Shown here in pieces: positions 53,514 to 63,251 of a stretch of DNA of 64,000 nucleotides; the stretch's first letter is position 1; every line of letters starts with the position of its first letter. The notes below the pieces were generated by a model that did not search any database, was not told the origin of the DNA, and saw nothing but the letters and a program-made list of their open reading frames with translations. Source of the DNA: Methanocorpusculum sp. GTDB lineage: Archaea; Halobacteriota; Methanomicrobia; Methanomicrobiales; Methanocorpusculaceae. The stretch is taken from assembly GCA_017387505.1 (NCBI GenBank), contig JAFOFB010000015.1, forward strand, positions 225,469-289,468. Reading direction: 5' to 3'. The position numbers and the translations under genes are program-made.

Positions 53514-54130
53514 TGCCTCTCGGACGTGTTACTCAACTTGTAGACTGCAGACATAGTATGGGAATGGGTAAAGGAGGCTCCCTTGCCCAGAGGGGAACCA
53601 TCTCTGAATGCAAAAATCTTGACGTCATTATCGTGGGTATGTCCCCCGGCCGGAGACATATTACAAAACCCGTCTGCGACATTACGTCAGCACTGCGGCA
53701 GCAGGGGATTGAATACAGCGTAAGTACCCTGGTGCTGAACGCCGGCAGCGGAGTTCCACCTGACGCAGAGATTGGAGGGGTAGCACTCGGCTCAAACTTC
53801 GGTATTACCGACCGCGAAATCGAGCAGATAGAACGCCACAAAGTGGCTGTTCTTCACCACGGAAACATTCGATCACACGTAGTTCACAAGTGCCGTAAAA
53901 TTCTGCAGCAGTGCAGCGTTGATGCTGTTGTTGTCTGCCAGGCTCCGACGGACTACGAGGACTTTGCACGTGCGGGCGTAAAGACTGCATATGTTATGCC
54001 GAAACCTGACGATGTCAAAACAAAAGGCATTGTCAAAGGAATCGTCACAGGAATCACCAGAGGACAGACTCCTAGCCGTGTAGCAATGTCGAATGTCATT
54101 CATGAAGTATTACGAATAATGAAAACTTAA
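53513..54130 (+). CDS. mcrC: Methyl-coenzyme M reductase operon protein C
   Basis: A 205-residue McrC with VTQLVDCRHSMGMGKGGSLA near residue 6, GMSPGRRHITKPVCDIT near 43 and TGITRGQTPSRVAMSNVI near 182. McrC is a component of the ATP-dependent activation complex that reduces Ni in F430. ATG overlaps the mcrD stop. Confidence 0.95.
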   Translation: MPLGRVTQLVDCRHSMGMGKGGSLAQRGTISECKNLDVIIVGMSPGRRHITKPVCDITSALRQQGIEYSVSTLVLNAGSGVPPDAEIGGVALGSNFGITDREIEQIERHKVAVLHHGNIRSHVVHKCRKILQQCSVDAVVVCQAPTDYEDFARAGVKTAYVMPKPDDVKTKGIVKGIVTGITRGQTPSRVAMSNVIHEVLRIMKT

Positions 54131-54152
54131 CCAAAAATTAGGTGAAAAAACT

Positions 54153-54917
54153 ATGGCATACACACCACAGTATGGACCAGGAACATCCCGCGTTGCAGAA
54201 GTTCGCCGCAACCAGATGAACCCAAACGTTAAGCTCCAGAAAATGCGCAGCGTCACCGATGAAGACCTCGTTCTCATTATGGGACACCACGCACCAGGAG
54301 CAGCATACGGATCTGCACACCCGCCACTCGCAGAGCAGGGTGAACCAGACTGCCCGATCAGAAAGCTTGTTGCACCAACCGAGGGAGCAAAAGCTGGTGA
54401 CCGTGTCAGATACATCCAGTTCGCAGACTCTATGCTGAACGCACCATGTCAGCCATACCAGAGATCCTACCTCGAGATGTACCGCTACCGCGGTATCGAC
54501 CCGGGAACACTCTCTGGACGTCAGATCATCGAGTGCCGCGAGCGTGACCTTGAACAGTACGCACGCGAACTCATTGAGTCCGAACTCTTCGACCCAGCAA
54601 CCGTTGGTATCCGTGGTGCAACTGTTCACGGACACTCCCTCCGTCTCGCAGAGAATGGAATGATGTTCGATGCAGTACAGCGCTGTATCCTCGACGACGA
54701 CGGAATCGTCAAGTACGTCAAGGACCAGGTCGGAAACCCGCTCGACCGTAAGGTCGCAGTCGGTAAGCCGATGGACGCAGCATGGCTCAAAGAGAACACC
54801 CCGATGTTCCACTCCCTTGTTGGAACTGCACTCCGTGATGACACAGAGTACGTTGCATACGTCCAGCGCATCCACGCACTCCGTACCAAATACGGATTCA
54901 TGCCAAAGGAGGACTAA
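54153..54917 (+). CDS. mcrG: Methyl-coenzyme M reductase subunit gamma
   Basis: A 254-residue subunit with [19 protein letters not shown] at the start, [18 protein letters not shown] near residue 45 and [18 protein letters not shown] near 116. It forms the (alpha-beta-gamma)2 enzyme with McrA and McrB and contributes to the F430 site. GGTGA precedes the ATG; mcrA follows after 2 bp. Confidence 0.98.
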   Translation: MAYTPQYGPGTSRVAEVRRNQMNPNVKLQKMRSVTDEDLVLIMGHHAPGAAYGSAHPPLAEQGEPDCPIRKLVAPTEGAKAGDRVRYIQFADSMLNAPCQPYQRSYLEMYRYRGIDPGTLSGRQIIECRERDLEQYARELIESELFDPATVGIRGATVHGHSLRLAENGMMFDAVQRCILDDDGIVKYVKDQVGNPLDRKVAVGKPMDAAWLKENTPMFHSLVGTALRDDTEYVAYVQRIHALRTKYGFMPKED

Positions 54918-54919
54918 AC

Positions 54920-56626
54920 ATGGCTAAAGTAGAAAAGACCCAGAAACTTTTCCTTGACGCACTCAAGCAGAAGTTCCCACAGCAGGATGTTGCATCCACC
55001 ACCACCGAGTTCTACAAGTTCAACGGTGTCCACCAGTCTGCACGTAAGACCGAGTTCCTTAAGGAGAACGAGGCAATCGTTGCAAAGCGCGGTATCTCCA
55101 TGTACGACCCGGACCACTGCCACTTAGCAGGTGTCCCAATGGGTCAGCGTCAGCTCATGACCTACGAAGTCTCCGGAACCGGAACCTTCGTTGAGGGTGA
55201 TGATCTCCACTTCGTCAACAACGCAGCAATGCAGCAGATGTGGGACGACATCCGCAGAACTGTAATCGTTTCCATGGATATGGCACACCAGACTCTCCAG
55301 AAGCGTCTCGGTAAGGAAGTTACTCCGGAAACCATCAACGAATACCTCCACGTCGTTAACCACGCAATGCCAGGAGGAGCAGTCGTTCAGGAACACATGG
55401 TTGAAACCCACCCGGCTTTAACCGATGACTGTTACGTCCGTGTCTTCACTGGTGACCAGGAGCTCGCAGACTCTCTCGACTCCCAGTACGTCATCGACAT
55501 CGAGAAGCTCTTCCCGAAGAAGCAGGCAGAGGCACTCCAGGCAGCAGTCGGCAAGTCCCTCTGGCAGTGTGTCCACATGCCAACCATCGTCGGAAGAACC
55601 TGTGACGGTGGAACTACCTCCCGCTGGTCCGCAATGCAGATCGGTATGTCCTTCATTGCAGCATACCGCATGTGCGCAGGAGAAGCAGCAGTCGCAGACC
55701 TTTCCTTCGCAGCAAAGCACGCAGGTGTCATCAACATGGCATCCTCCCTGCCAGCACGCCGTGCACGCGGTCCGAACGAGCCAGGAGGAATTCTCTTCGG
55801 TAACTTCGCAGATATGATCCAGGCAGACCGTGTCAACCCGTACGACCCAGCAAAGGCAACCCTTGAAGTTGTCGGTGCAGGAGCAGTCCTCTTTGACCAG
55901 ATCTGGCTCGGTTCCTACATGTCTGGTGGTGTCGGATTCACTCAGTACGCAACTGCAGCATACACTGATAACATCCTCGACGACTTCGTCTACCACGGTA
56001 TGGACTACATCCACGACAAGTACAACGTCGATGTTACCAACCCGAACCCGAACGACAAAGTCAAGCCAACCCAGGAAGTTGTCAACGACATCGGTACTGA
56101 AGTCAACCTCTACGGTATGGAGCAGTACGAGCAGTTCCCGACCATGATGGAAGACCACTTCGGTGGATCCCAGCGTGCAGCAGTCCTTGCAGCAGCATGT
56201 GGTACTACCACTTCTATCGCAACCGGTAACTCCAACGCAGGTCTCAACGCATGGTACCTGTCCCAGCTCATGCACAAGGACGGATGGTCCAGACTTGGTT
56301 TCTTCGGATACGACCTTCAGGACCAGTGCGGTTCCGCAAACTCTCTCTCCATCAGACCAGACGAAGGATGTATTGGAGAATTCCGTGGACCGAACTACCC
56401 GAACTACGCAATGAACGTCGGTCACCAGGGAGAATACGCAGCAATCGTCGCATCCGCACACATTGGACGCGGTGACGCATGGTCCCTCTCCCCGCTTATC
56501 AAGATCTGTTTCGCAGATCCAGCACTCAAGTTCGACTTCGCAAACCCACGTGCAGAATTCGCAAAGGGAGCAATCCGCGAGTTCATGCCAGCAGGAGAGC
56601 GCGGACTTATCATCCCAGCACAGTAA
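54920..56626 (+). CDS. mcrA: Methyl-coenzyme M reductase subunit alpha
   Basis: A 568-residue catalytic subunit. Sites modified in known McrA are present: the methyl-His and methyl-Arg region [15 protein letters not shown] near residue 280, the thioglycine and methyl-Cys region [16 protein letters not shown] near 460, and the diagnostic [20 protein letters not shown] near 340. The GGVGFTQ region is the one amplified in mcrA surveys. The sequence is of canonical methanogen type, not alkane- or ANME-like, in these motifs. Confidence 0.98.
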   Translation: MAKVEKTQKLFLDALKQKFPQQDVASTTTEFYKFNGVHQSARKTEFLKENEAIVAKRGISMYDPDHCHLAGVPMGQRQLMTYEVSGTGTFVEGDDLHFVNNAAMQQMWDDIRRTVIVSMDMAHQTLQKRLGKEVTPETINEYLHVVNHAMPGGAVVQEHMVETHPALTDDCYVRVFTGDQELADSLDSQYVIDIEKLFPKKQAEALQAAVGKSLWQCVHMPTIVGRTCDGGTTSRWSAMQIGMSFIAAYRMCAGEAAVADLSFAAKHAGVINMASSLPARRARGPNEPGGILFGNFADMIQADRVNPYDPAKATLEVVGAGAVLFDQIWLGSYMSGGVGFTQYATAAYTDNILDDFVYHGMDYIHDKYNVDVTNPNPNDKVKPTQEVVNDIGTEVNLYGMEQYEQFPTMMEDHFGGSQRAAVLAAACGTTTSIATGNSNAGLNAWYLSQLMHKDGWSRLGFFGYDLQDQCGSANSLSIRPDEGCIGEFRGPNYPNYAMNVGHQGEYAAIVASAHIGRGDAWSLSPLIKICFADPALKFDFANPRAEFAKGAIREFMPAGERGLIIPAQ

Positions 56627-56628
56627 GA

Positions 56629-56660
56629 GGATTATTTATAATCCCCTTATTTTCTCATTT
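56629..56660 (+). terminator. Hairpin terminator of the mcr operon
   Basis: GGATTA (56629-56634), a TTTA loop, and TAATCC (56639-56644) form a perfect stem followed by CCTTATTTTC, just after the mcrA stop. Confidence 0.6.
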
Positions 56661-56899
56661 CGTCAGACTCTAAAACGCGCATTTTTCTTTTCATTTATAT
56701 ATTCTCGATTCTATCTATGAGAAGAAGGATTTTAAAGGACTTTTTGCACAACTTTATTTTACATGAAATAAAGTGCAATTTATTATAAAAATGTAATTTG
56801 AGTTATCAAAAATTACTTTGTTTTATTTTTCGACATTTCATGTATCTATGGGTGTAATTTTAGAAATTGACGAATTTTCGTGTCTCATTTTTCGCATAG

Positions 56900-57088
56900 A
56901 TTATATACTCATCAGTAACAAACATTTTAGTGTCCACACTTTGTACTCCATTCTTAAGAGTGGTAACGTTTTACGAACACTTGAGACGCATCCTTCGTTT
57001 CTTTCGGCATATCTATGCCTGGAAACAACTTAGGTTCCGGAAAATTATCCACAAATCCGGAAACAAAAAACTCAAGGGAGAATCTTAC
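56900..57088 (+). promoter_or_regulatory. mtr operon promoter and leader
   Basis: The spacer 56627-57088 is very A+T-rich to about 56900 and has no gene. ATTATATACT at 56900-56909 is a good TATA box, predicting a start near 56928 and a 160-nt leader. The leader holds a repeat of TCCGGAAA, and GGGAG before the mtrE start at 57089. The frame open upstream of mtrE lies inside this leader and is not coding. Confidence 0.55.
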
Positions 57089-57973
57089 ATGCAAGAAATT
57101 ATTATCGGCATTGGAGTAACTGCCCTTGCGGGAGCTCTCGCAGCGGTTGCAGGTGCAGCTGAAGATACTGAGTCCAACATCGGATCACAGGGTGACCCGA
57201 ACTCTCAGGTTCAGCTCGCACCGCAGATGGGATACACTCACCGTATCTACAACAAAGCAGTGAGTGGAGAACCACCGGCATACACCCTGTGGGTGACCCT
57301 TGCTTGTGGTGTTGCATGGGCATTCCTCATGATGGGAATGAATGCAATCCTCGCAATTGTCTTAGGAACAGTTCTCGCAACTATCGTGCAGGGAGTTTAC
57401 GCAACTACTGCATACCTTGGAAGAACCGCAAGTCTTTCCAAGTTCGGACAGCCGGTCTTTACTGATGTTCTGAAGTCAGTAACCACCGTGACCATGGGTC
57501 ATGCATTTGTAGCAATCTTTACCACCGTGGTAATTTGTTACCTTCTCGCAACTGTAATTGGCCACCCGTTCAGCCTTCCGCTCCTCGGTATCGTATGGGG
57601 TCTTGCACTTGGTGCAGCAGGTTCCGCAACCGGAAACCCGTACTACGGTAAGGAGCGTCAGTACCAGAACCAGAAGTTCGGTGCTGGTGTCCCGATTTCT
57701 GCATCCGGAAACATCGTCCGCTACGCAGAAGCAGGTCAGAGAAGCTCTATCGACAACGGTTTCTTCACCGCAAAGTTCGGAGGACCAGCATCTGGTCTCT
57801 GTTTCGGTTTAATCGTCTTCTTCGAGCTGTGGCGTACCGTCCTCTTCGAGCACTACCTCGCAGGATGGGGAGCAGTCATCGCAGGTGCAGTCATCATTAT
57901 CATCTTCATGGTAATTGACCGCTATGTCGAGAAATGGGCACGTGAGAACTACGGTCCATACACGGAGGCATAA
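57089..57973 (+). CDS. mtrE: Tetrahydromethanopterin S-methyltransferase subunit E
   Basis: A 294-residue membrane subunit with about six helices; GALAAVAGAAEDTESNIGSQ near residue 15 and LGAAGSATGNPYYGKERQYQ near 173 are MtrE landmarks. With MtrC and MtrD it forms the Na+-conducting membrane part of the complex. It begins the mtr operon. The start is ATG 57089 after GGGAG. Confidence 0.96.
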   Translation: MQEIIIGIGVTALAGALAAVAGAAEDTESNIGSQGDPNSQVQLAPQMGYTHRIYNKAVSGEPPAYTLWVTLACGVAWAFLMMGMNAILAIVLGTVLATIVQGVYATTAYLGRTASLSKFGQPVFTDVLKSVTTVTMGHAFVAIFTTVVICYLLATVIGHPFSLPLLGIVWGLALGAAGSATGNPYYGKERQYQNQKFGAGVPISASGNIVRYAEAGQRSSIDNGFFTAKFGGPASGLCFGLIVFFELWRTVLFEHYLAGWGAVIAGAVIIIIFMVIDRYVEKWARENYGPYTEA

Positions 57974-57975
57974 AT

Positions 57976-58776
57976 ATGAGCGCAATTGCAGCAAAAGCAG
58001 GAGCTGACGCTGGCGCATTCCAGCCGGTTCCGTCAATCATCGCCCTCGTCCTTGCAATCATCGTTATTGCAGTCGGATTCGTCCTTGGCGTTGGGCAGAC
58101 TCTTTGCTTAATCGTTCTCGGCGCAGCCTTAATCGCATTTGGTGTCCACTTCGTCCCAGTCGGAGGAGCTCCGGCAGCAATGGGTCAGGCACCAGGTATC
58201 GCAACCGGTGTCCCGATGCTTGCAGCAGGTGCAGGTCTCGCAGGACTTTTCGGTGGTGCATGGGCAGCAGAGTTAGGTTTAGCAGTCGCACTCGCTGGTG
58301 GAGCAATCGGCGGTGCATTAATGATGGCAATCACCTGTTTAATGGTGAACATGTCCTACGTCTTTGGTATGGGTATCCCACCGGCATCTGGTAAGATCGA
58401 GAAAGATCCACTTACCGGTTACACTCAGCCAGAGTTCAAGTCCCAGGGTACTGAGGGTCACGGACTTCCATTCATCTCCTACGTTGGCGGTGTCATTGGT
58501 GGTCTCCTTGGTGGTCTTGGTGGAACACTCATCTACCTTGAACTTCTCGCATTCTACGAGGCAGTAATGCCGGCAGCAGACGCTGTTGGTCTTGCAGGTA
58601 TCCTCGCAGTTGCAATGTTCCTTGTTATTGCAGTGCTTGCTGCATACAACATTACCGGAACTATCGAAGGTCCGCACGACCCGAAGTTCAAGAGATTCCC
58701 ACGTGCAATTATCGCAGCAATCCTCGCATCTGGTCTCTGCGGTCTTCTTGCACTCTTACTTGTGGCGTTAGTCTGA
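57976..58776 (+). CDS. mtrD: Tetrahydromethanopterin S-methyltransferase subunit D
   Basis: A 266-residue integral membrane subunit with about six helices rich in Ala and Gly. GVHFVPVGGAPAAMGQAPGI near residue 56 and NMSYVFGMGIPPASGKIEKD near 123 match MtrD. It lies 2 bp after mtrE and 10 bp before mtrC. Confidence 0.96.
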   Translation: MSAIAAKAGADAGAFQPVPSIIALVLAIIVIAVGFVLGVGQTLCLIVLGAALIAFGVHFVPVGGAPAAMGQAPGIATGVPMLAAGAGLAGLFGGAWAAELGLAVALAGGAIGGALMMAITCLMVNMSYVFGMGIPPASGKIEKDPLTGYTQPEFKSQGTEGHGLPFISYVGGVIGGLLGGLGGTLIYLELLAFYEAVMPAADAVGLAGILAVAMFLVIAVLAAYNITGTIEGPHDPKFKRFPRAIIAAILASGLCGLLALLLVALV

Positions 58777-58786
58777 GGTGTAAAAA

Positions 58787-59605
58787 ATGTCAGTAAAAGT
58801 TGAAGCATCCCACGGTGGAATCCCGCACGGCAAGATTGCCGCAGCAGGAATCATCATTGCACTGGTATCTCTTTACATCGCCGTCATCGGCCATGAGGTC
58901 CTTGGCTTCGATTACTTTGCCTTCTTCGGCGGTATCGCAGCAATTGGTGCCTTAATCTGGGGTAACAGCGCAATCAAAAGACTTTGCAGCTACGGTATCG
59001 GAGCAGGTGTTCCGTCCGCAGGTATGCTTGCATTCGGTTCCGGTCTCTTTGGAATGTTCCTTGGTATCGCAATCGGTGCAATGACCTCTGTCTGGATTAT
59101 CCCGGTTGCAGTCTTAGTTATCGCACTCATCACTGGTGTCATTCTTGGATGGATCGCAAACACCGTCCTTAACATGAAGATTCCGGTCATGATTCAGTCT
59201 CTCGCAGAACTCGCAGCAGTTGGTGCACTGACCACCCTTGGTCTCCGCACTGTTGCAATTGGCGGTCTTGAGCTTGAAGCAGGATTCGTCTTTGTAGCTG
59301 TCGGTTTCATCGCAGTTGCATTCATGCTCGGTGCAATCGCACTCCAGCACCCGTTCAACGCTTGCCTTGGTCCAGGAGAGACTCAGGACAGAACCAACAT
59401 GCTCGTTATCGAGTGTGGTTTCCTTTCCATGATTATCATGGCAGTCATCTCCTTCGTTGCAGTCTCTGCAGTCGCAGGATGGATTTCCTTAGTCATCGCA
59501 ATCATCGGATGGGCAGTGTCCTACAAGAAATACATCGCATTATCCAAGCGCGATGCAGCAGCATGGCTCGACGCAAAGCCGTTCGTCGATGCGGAGGAAG
59601 AGTAA
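58787..59605 (+). CDS. mtrC: Tetrahydromethanopterin S-methyltransferase subunit C
   Basis: A 272-residue integral membrane subunit with about seven helices. KRLCSYGIGAGVPSAGMLAF near residue 64 and ACLGPGETQDRTNMLVIECG near 190 are characteristic. It forms the membrane core with MtrD and MtrE. Confidence 0.95.
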   Translation: MSVKVEASHGGIPHGKIAAAGIIIALVSLYIAVIGHEVLGFDYFAFFGGIAAIGALIWGNSAIKRLCSYGIGAGVPSAGMLAFGSGLFGMFLGIAIGAMTSVWIIPVAVLVIALITGVILGWIANTVLNMKIPVMIQSLAELAAVGALTTLGLRTVAIGGLELEAGFVFVAVGFIAVAFMLGAIALQHPFNACLGPGETQDRTNMLVIECGFLSMIIMAVISFVAVSAVAGWISLVIAIIGWAVSYKKYIALSKRDAAAWLDAKPFVDAEEE

Positions 59606-59618
59606 GGAGGAAACAAAA

Positions 59619-59909
59619 ATGGGATATGTACTTGTATTACCTGAATTTGGCCTCGTCGCAGACCCAGTAGCTGGTGTCGTTACGACCGCAGGTGTCTCCT
59701 ACCAGCCTGTCATCGATCAGGTTGCAGAACTCGAAAAGATTGCAGATGACTTAGTCAACATGCTTTCCGGCGAGGGCAACTTCTTAAACAGCTTCCCAGG
59801 CCGTGAAAAGACCTTAACCAAAGCAGGAGCAATCACTGCACTGTGGTACGGTCTTGGCGTTGGACTTGCAGTAGCATTCGTCCTCGCACTTGCACTTGGA
59901 GGTATCTAA
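59619..59909 (+). CDS. mtrB: Tetrahydromethanopterin S-methyltransferase subunit B
   Basis: A 96-residue protein with a soluble N-terminus ([20 protein letters not shown]) and a single C-terminal helix ([20 protein letters not shown]). The start is ATG 59619 after AAGGAGG; the frame extends into mtrC but that part is not family-like. MtrA follows after 1 bp. Confidence 0.94.
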   Translation: MGYVLVLPEFGLVADPVAGVVTTAGVSYQPVIDQVAELEKIADDLVNMLSGEGNFLNSFPGREKTLTKAGAITALWYGLGVGLAVAFVLALALGGI

Positions 59910-59910
59910 A

Positions 59911-60414
59911 ATGGCTGACAAGAAATCCCCGGCAGCAGGATGGCCAATCATCCAGGGTGACTACCACACTGGTGACGCAAACAGCCCAGTCGCTGTTATC
60001 ACTATGGGTTCCCACCTTGATGAGACCGCAATCTGTGCAGCAGGTGCAGCACTTGCAGGATCTTGTAAGACCGAAAACCTCGGTATTGAAAAGGTCGTTG
60101 CAAACATCATCTCCAACCCGAACATCCGCTTCGTTCTTCTCTGTGGTACTGAAGTTAAGGGTCACTTAACCGGTCAGTCCTGGGTTGCAATGCACGAGAA
60201 CGGTGTTGAGGGTGGAAAGATCGTCGGTTCCAAGGGAGCAATTCCGTTCCTCGAGAACCTGACCGCAGAGCACATCAAGCGCTTCCAGGAGCAGATTGAA
60301 CTCGTCAACATTATGGAGACCGAAGACCTTGGTCAGATCTCCGCAAAGATTGCAGAGTTAACTGCACGTGACCCGGGAGCATTTGGTGCAGACCCAATCG
60401 TAGTTCAGATTTCT
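59911..60414 (+). repeat. Direct repeat of the MtrA corrinoid domain, copy 1
   Basis: These 504 bp recur at 60849-61352 (offset 938 bp). The encoded peptides differ only at residues 49, 92, 101 and 134, and silent differences are few in the first half. This suggests a recent duplication or continuing gene conversion. Confidence 0.9.
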
Positions 60415-60645
60415 GACGACGAGGGTGGAAGCGAAGAAGCTGTCGCTGGTGAGGAAGAACCATTAACCGGCGAGATGGCACTCATTACCTCCCGTATCAA
60501 GGCAATCCAGATGATGGTTACCGACATTGGTTACCGCAACAGATTCGCATCTGGTGTCTACGGTGGTAAAGTTGAAGGTGTCATGATTGGTTTAATCCTT
60601 TCCTTACTCGTCTTCGGAGCACTCGTTGGAGTACAGGTGATTTAA
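59911..60645 (+). CDS. mtrA: Tetrahydromethanopterin S-methyltransferase subunit A (corrinoid)
   Basis: A 244-residue subunit of normal MtrA build: a soluble corrinoid-binding domain (about residues 1-168), an acidic linker, and a C-terminal segment with one membrane helix ([18 protein letters not shown], 223-240). His85 in [12 protein letters not shown] corresponds to the lower ligand of cobalt in characterised MtrA. It carries the methyl group from H4MPT to coenzyme M. The first 168 codons are almost identical to those of the second copy at 60849. Confidence 0.96.
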   Translation: MADKKSPAAGWPIIQGDYHTGDANSPVAVITMGSHLDETAICAAGAALAGSCKTENLGIEKVVANIISNPNIRFVLLCGTEVKGHLTGQSWVAMHENGVEGGKIVGSKGAIPFLENLTAEHIKRFQEQIELVNIMETEDLGQISAKIAELTARDPGAFGADPIVVQISDDEGGSEEAVAGEEEPLTGEMALITSRIKAIQMMVTDIGYRNRFASGVYGGKVEGVMIGLILSLLVFGALVGVQVI

Positions 60646-60646
60646 A

Positions 60647-60847
60647 ATGGCAGGATCTACTATTAGAATGGCCGCCATTGACAAGATGGTGGATGACATC
60701 AGATACAAAGGACAGATTCTCGCCAGAACCAACAAGGTCGAGTCCGCATTCAGCGGTAACGCACTCCTTGGATTCGGTGTTGGTGTTGCACTCTCCCTCG
60801 TTCTGATCCTCGGTCCAGTCCTTGCTATGTTCCTTGGAGGTCTCTAA
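60647..60847 (+). CDS. mtrF: Tetrahydromethanopterin S-methyltransferase subunit F
   Basis: A 66-residue protein. The [20 protein letters not shown] segment near residue 16 matches MtrF, followed by one membrane helix ([20 protein letters not shown]). It lies 1 bp after mtrA and 1 bp before the MtrA-MtrG fusion gene. Confidence 0.88.
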   Translation: MAGSTIRMAAIDKMVDDIRYKGQILARTNKVESAFSGNALLGFGVGVALSLVLILGPVLAMFLGGL

Positions 60848-60848
60848 A

Positions 60849-61352
60849 ATGGCAGACAAGAAATCCCCGGCAGCAGGATGGCCAATCATCCAGGGTGACT
60901 ACCACACTGGTGACGCAAACAGCCCAGTCGCTGTTATCACCATGGGTTCCCACCTTGATGAGACCGCAATCTGTGCAGCAGGCGCAGCACTTGTAGGATC
61001 TTGTAAGACCGAAAACCTCGGTATTGAAAAGGTCGTTGCAAACATCATTTCCAACCCGAACATCCGCTTCGTTCTTCTCTGTGGTACTGAAGTTAAGGGT
61101 CACTTAACCGGTCAGTCCTGGACTGCAATGCACGAGAACGGTGTCGAAAACGGTAAAATCGTTGGCTCTAAGGGAGCAATTCCGTTCCTTGAGAACCTTA
61201 CCGCTGAGCACATCAAGCGCTTCCAGGAGCAGATTGAGCTCGTCAACCTTATGGAGACCGAAGACCTTGGTCAGATCTCCGCAAAGATTGCAGAGTTAAC
61301 TGCACGCGACCCGGGAGCATTCGGTGCAGACCCAATCGTTGTCCAGATTTCT
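60849..61352 (+). repeat. Direct repeat of the MtrA corrinoid domain, copy 2
   Basis: The partner of 59911-60414. Similarity stops abruptly after the codons for DPIVVQIS, where the linker to MtrG starts. Confidence 0.9.
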
Positions 61353-61592
61353 GAGGGCGGCGACGAGTCCGGAGGAGCTGCAACTGTTGCATCCGCAAAC
61401 CCGCAGTTCCTTGAAATCGAGAAGCGCCTTAACGCTATCGAGAAGAAAATTGAGTTCACGGACGCAGAAATTGCAATGCGTACCGGTAGAAAGATTGGTC
61501 GTGACATCGGTATCCTCTACGGTCTCGTAGCAGGTACTATCGCATTCCTGGTGATCGCTTTCACTTGGATGTCCGGCTTATTATTCATCTAA
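60849..61592 (+). CDS. MtrA corrinoid domain fused to MtrG
   Basis: A 247-residue protein. Residues 1-168 repeat the MtrA corrinoid domain with four substitutions and keep the cobalt-ligand His85. A short linker (169-183) leads to residues 184-247, a complete Mtr[20 protein letters not shown], then [15 protein letters not shown] and a terminal membrane helix. MtrA's own anchor region is absent. It occupies the expected mtrG position, and no separate mtrG exists here. The protein would put a second corrinoid domain in each Mtr protomer. The start is ATG 60849; the upstream extension overlaps mtrF and is not conserved. Confidence 0.93.
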   Translation: MADKKSPAAGWPIIQGDYHTGDANSPVAVITMGSHLDETAICAAGAALVGSCKTENLGIEKVVANIISNPNIRFVLLCGTEVKGHLTGQSWTAMHENGVENGKIVGSKGAIPFLENLTAEHIKRFQEQIELVNLMETEDLGQISAKIAELTARDPGAFGADPIVVQISEGGDESGGAATVASANPQFLEIEKRLNAIEKKIEFTDAEIAMRTGRKIGRDIGILYGLVAGTIAFLVIAFTWMSGLLFI

Positions 61593-61605
61593 TTGAGGTG
61601 CCAAC

Positions 61606-62628
61606 ATGTTCAAGTTTGAAAAAGAACAGCAGGTCTTTGACTTTAACGGAACTAAGATCGGAGGACAGCCGGGAGAATACCCGCGTGTCATGTCCCCGTC
61701 GATCTTCTACAACAAACACGAGATCGTCTTAAACGATCACACTGGTGAGATTGACAAAGCAAAAGCAGAAGCACTCTGGAACCGCTGTCAGGAATTAACT
61801 GACATCACTGGTAACAAGTTCTTCCTCCAGATCCTTGCAGAGCACGGAGAGGCTTTCGAGTCCTACTTCAACTGGTTCGACAGCATCGACAGCAAGACTG
61901 CATTCCTCATGGACTCTTCCGCACCGGAAGCACTGGTTCACGCAACCAAGTACGTCACTGAGGTTGGTCTCGCAGACCGCGCTATCTACAACTCCATCAA
62001 CGGATCCATCCTTCCGGAGAACATCCAGGCACTCAAAGAGTCCGATGTCAACTCCGCAATTGTCCTCGCATTCAACCCAGGAGAGCCAACCGTCGCAGGA
62101 CGTGAAAAGGTTCTTACTGAGGGTGGCGTTGCAGGTCAGGAGAAGGGTATGCTTCAGATCGCAGAAGAGTGCGGTATCACCCGCCCGATCCTCGACTCTG
62201 CAGCAACTCCGCTCGGACTTGGTGCAGCAGGATCCATGCGCGAAATTCTCGCATGCAAAGCAATCCACGGTCTCCCGACAGGTGGTGCATACCACAACAT
62301 GACTGTTTCCTGGACCTGGCTCAAGCGCTGGAGAAAGAACGTCTTAGCAGATGGATACAAGGGTAAGGACCTTCTCTTCGAACAGATGGCACACCACCAC
62401 TTCGGAGGAATGGAGGGTATCCGCCAGACTGCATGGTCTTCCGCAGATGTCGGATGTAACATCATGGCAATGACCCTTGGTGCAGATTTAATCATGTACG
62501 GTCCAATCGAGAACATGGAAGGTGCAGCAACCGCAGCAGCATTCTGTGATATCGTTATGGCAGAAGCATTCCAGGACTTCGGCGGAACTCCAGCAGTTAC
62601 CGACGGTCCAATCAACAAACTTATCTAA
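61606..62628 (+). CDS. mtrH: Tetrahydromethanopterin S-methyltransferase subunit H
   Basis: A 340-residue TIM-barrel subunit that transfers the methyl group from methyl-H4MPT to the corrinoid of MtrA. FKFEKEQQVFDFNGTKIGGQ at the start, LMDSSAPEALVHATKYV near residue 102, and MSVSWTWLK-type segment seen as NMTVSWTWLKRWRKN near 231 are family landmarks. It is soluble and peripheral. It closes the mtr operon. Confidence 0.97.
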   Translation: MFKFEKEQQVFDFNGTKIGGQPGEYPRVMSPSIFYNKHEIVLNDHTGEIDKAKAEALWNRCQELTDITGNKFFLQILAEHGEAFESYFNWFDSIDSKTAFLMDSSAPEALVHATKYVTEVGLADRAIYNSINGSILPENIQALKESDVNSAIVLAFNPGEPTVAGREKVLTEGGVAGQEKGMLQIAEECGITRPILDSAATPLGLGAAGSMREILACKAIHGLPTGGAYHNMTVSWTWLKRWRKNVLADGYKGKDLLFEQMAHHHFGGMEGIRQTAWSSADVGCNIMAMTLGADLIMYGPIENMEGAATAAAFCDIVMAEAFQDFGGTPAVTDGPINKLI

Positions 62629-62639
62629 GTTTGTTCCCC

Positions 62640-62663
62640 AAAAAGGGGACTTCCCCTTTTTGT
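62640..62663 (+). terminator. Hairpin terminator of the mtr operon
   Basis: AAAAAGGGG (62640-62648), loop ACTT, CCCCTTTTT (62653-62661): a perfect 9-bp stem ending in a T tract, just after mtrH. Confidence 0.75.
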
Positions 62664-62717
62664 TTCGCACTCTCTTTTCCGAAACTTCCCTATACTTTCA
62701 GACCAAATAGTTAGTTA

Positions 62718-63251
62718 ATGGTCAGGGCTTTTATCGCAGTCGAACCTTCTGCAGAAATCAGGAATGAAATTTCTGTCGCAGGTCAGGAACTACGCGGCGC
62801 GGGACGTCTTTCTTTTGTCTCACCGAATTTAATGCATATTACACTCAAATTCTTAGGCGAAGTTCCTGAATCGCAAATCCCGAAAATCACTGCCTCGCTT
62901 GATGGAATTTCAGCATCTCCATACACACTTCAGGCATCAGGTATCAGTACCTTTGGTCGCCCGCCGCGTGTAATCAAAGCCGAAGTGCATGACAGCGGAG
63001 CAACAGCCGCTCTTGCCTTGGATGTTGAATCCCGTATGGCAAAGCTGGGATTTGCACGCGAAGAAAAGCCGTTTTCACCGCACATCACAATTGCCCGTGT
63101 AAAAGAATATTCTCCGGCTCTTTTACCGAAAATTAATGGAATCAAAGAACGTAACTTTGGAGAATGTGATATCTCTGCTGTTCTCTTAAAGAAAAGTGTC
63201 TTAACGCCGTCAGGTCCAATATATAGTACTATTCATCGGGTGGAATTATGA
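62718..63251 (+). CDS. thpR: RNA 2',3'-cyclic phosphodiesterase ThpR (2H family)
   Basis: A 177-residue 2H phosphoesterase with the two catalytic motifs HITLKFLGEV near residue 36 and HITIARVKEY near 119. It opens 2',3'-cyclic phosphates at RNA ends and was once called 2'-5' RNA ligase. Its stop overlaps the start of the CCA-adding enzyme gene by 4 bp, a common archaeal pairing that suggests tRNA-end processing. Confidence 0.92.
   Translation: MVRAFIAVEPSAEIRNEISVAGQELRGAGRLSFVSPNLMHITLKFLGEVPESQIPKITASLDGISASPYTLQASGISTFGRPPRVIKAEVHDSGATAALALDVESRMAKLGFAREEKPFSPHITIARVKEYSPALLPKINGIKERNFGECDISAVLLKKSVLTPSGPIYSTIHRVEL

Noticed and set aside
55418-56461. A 347-codon open frame on the minus strand opposite mcrA, rich in Cys and Val
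   Set aside because: It is the antisense image of biased mcrA codons (C-ending Asn, Asp, Thr). Similar long antisense frames occur opposite mcrB, mcrG, mtrC and mtrH. No start signal or protein family is visible.
56930-57088. An N-terminal extension of MtrE
   Set aside because: The added 53 residues are basic and unlike MtrE. ATG 57089 has a proper ribosome-binding site, and the extension starts at the predicted transcription start.
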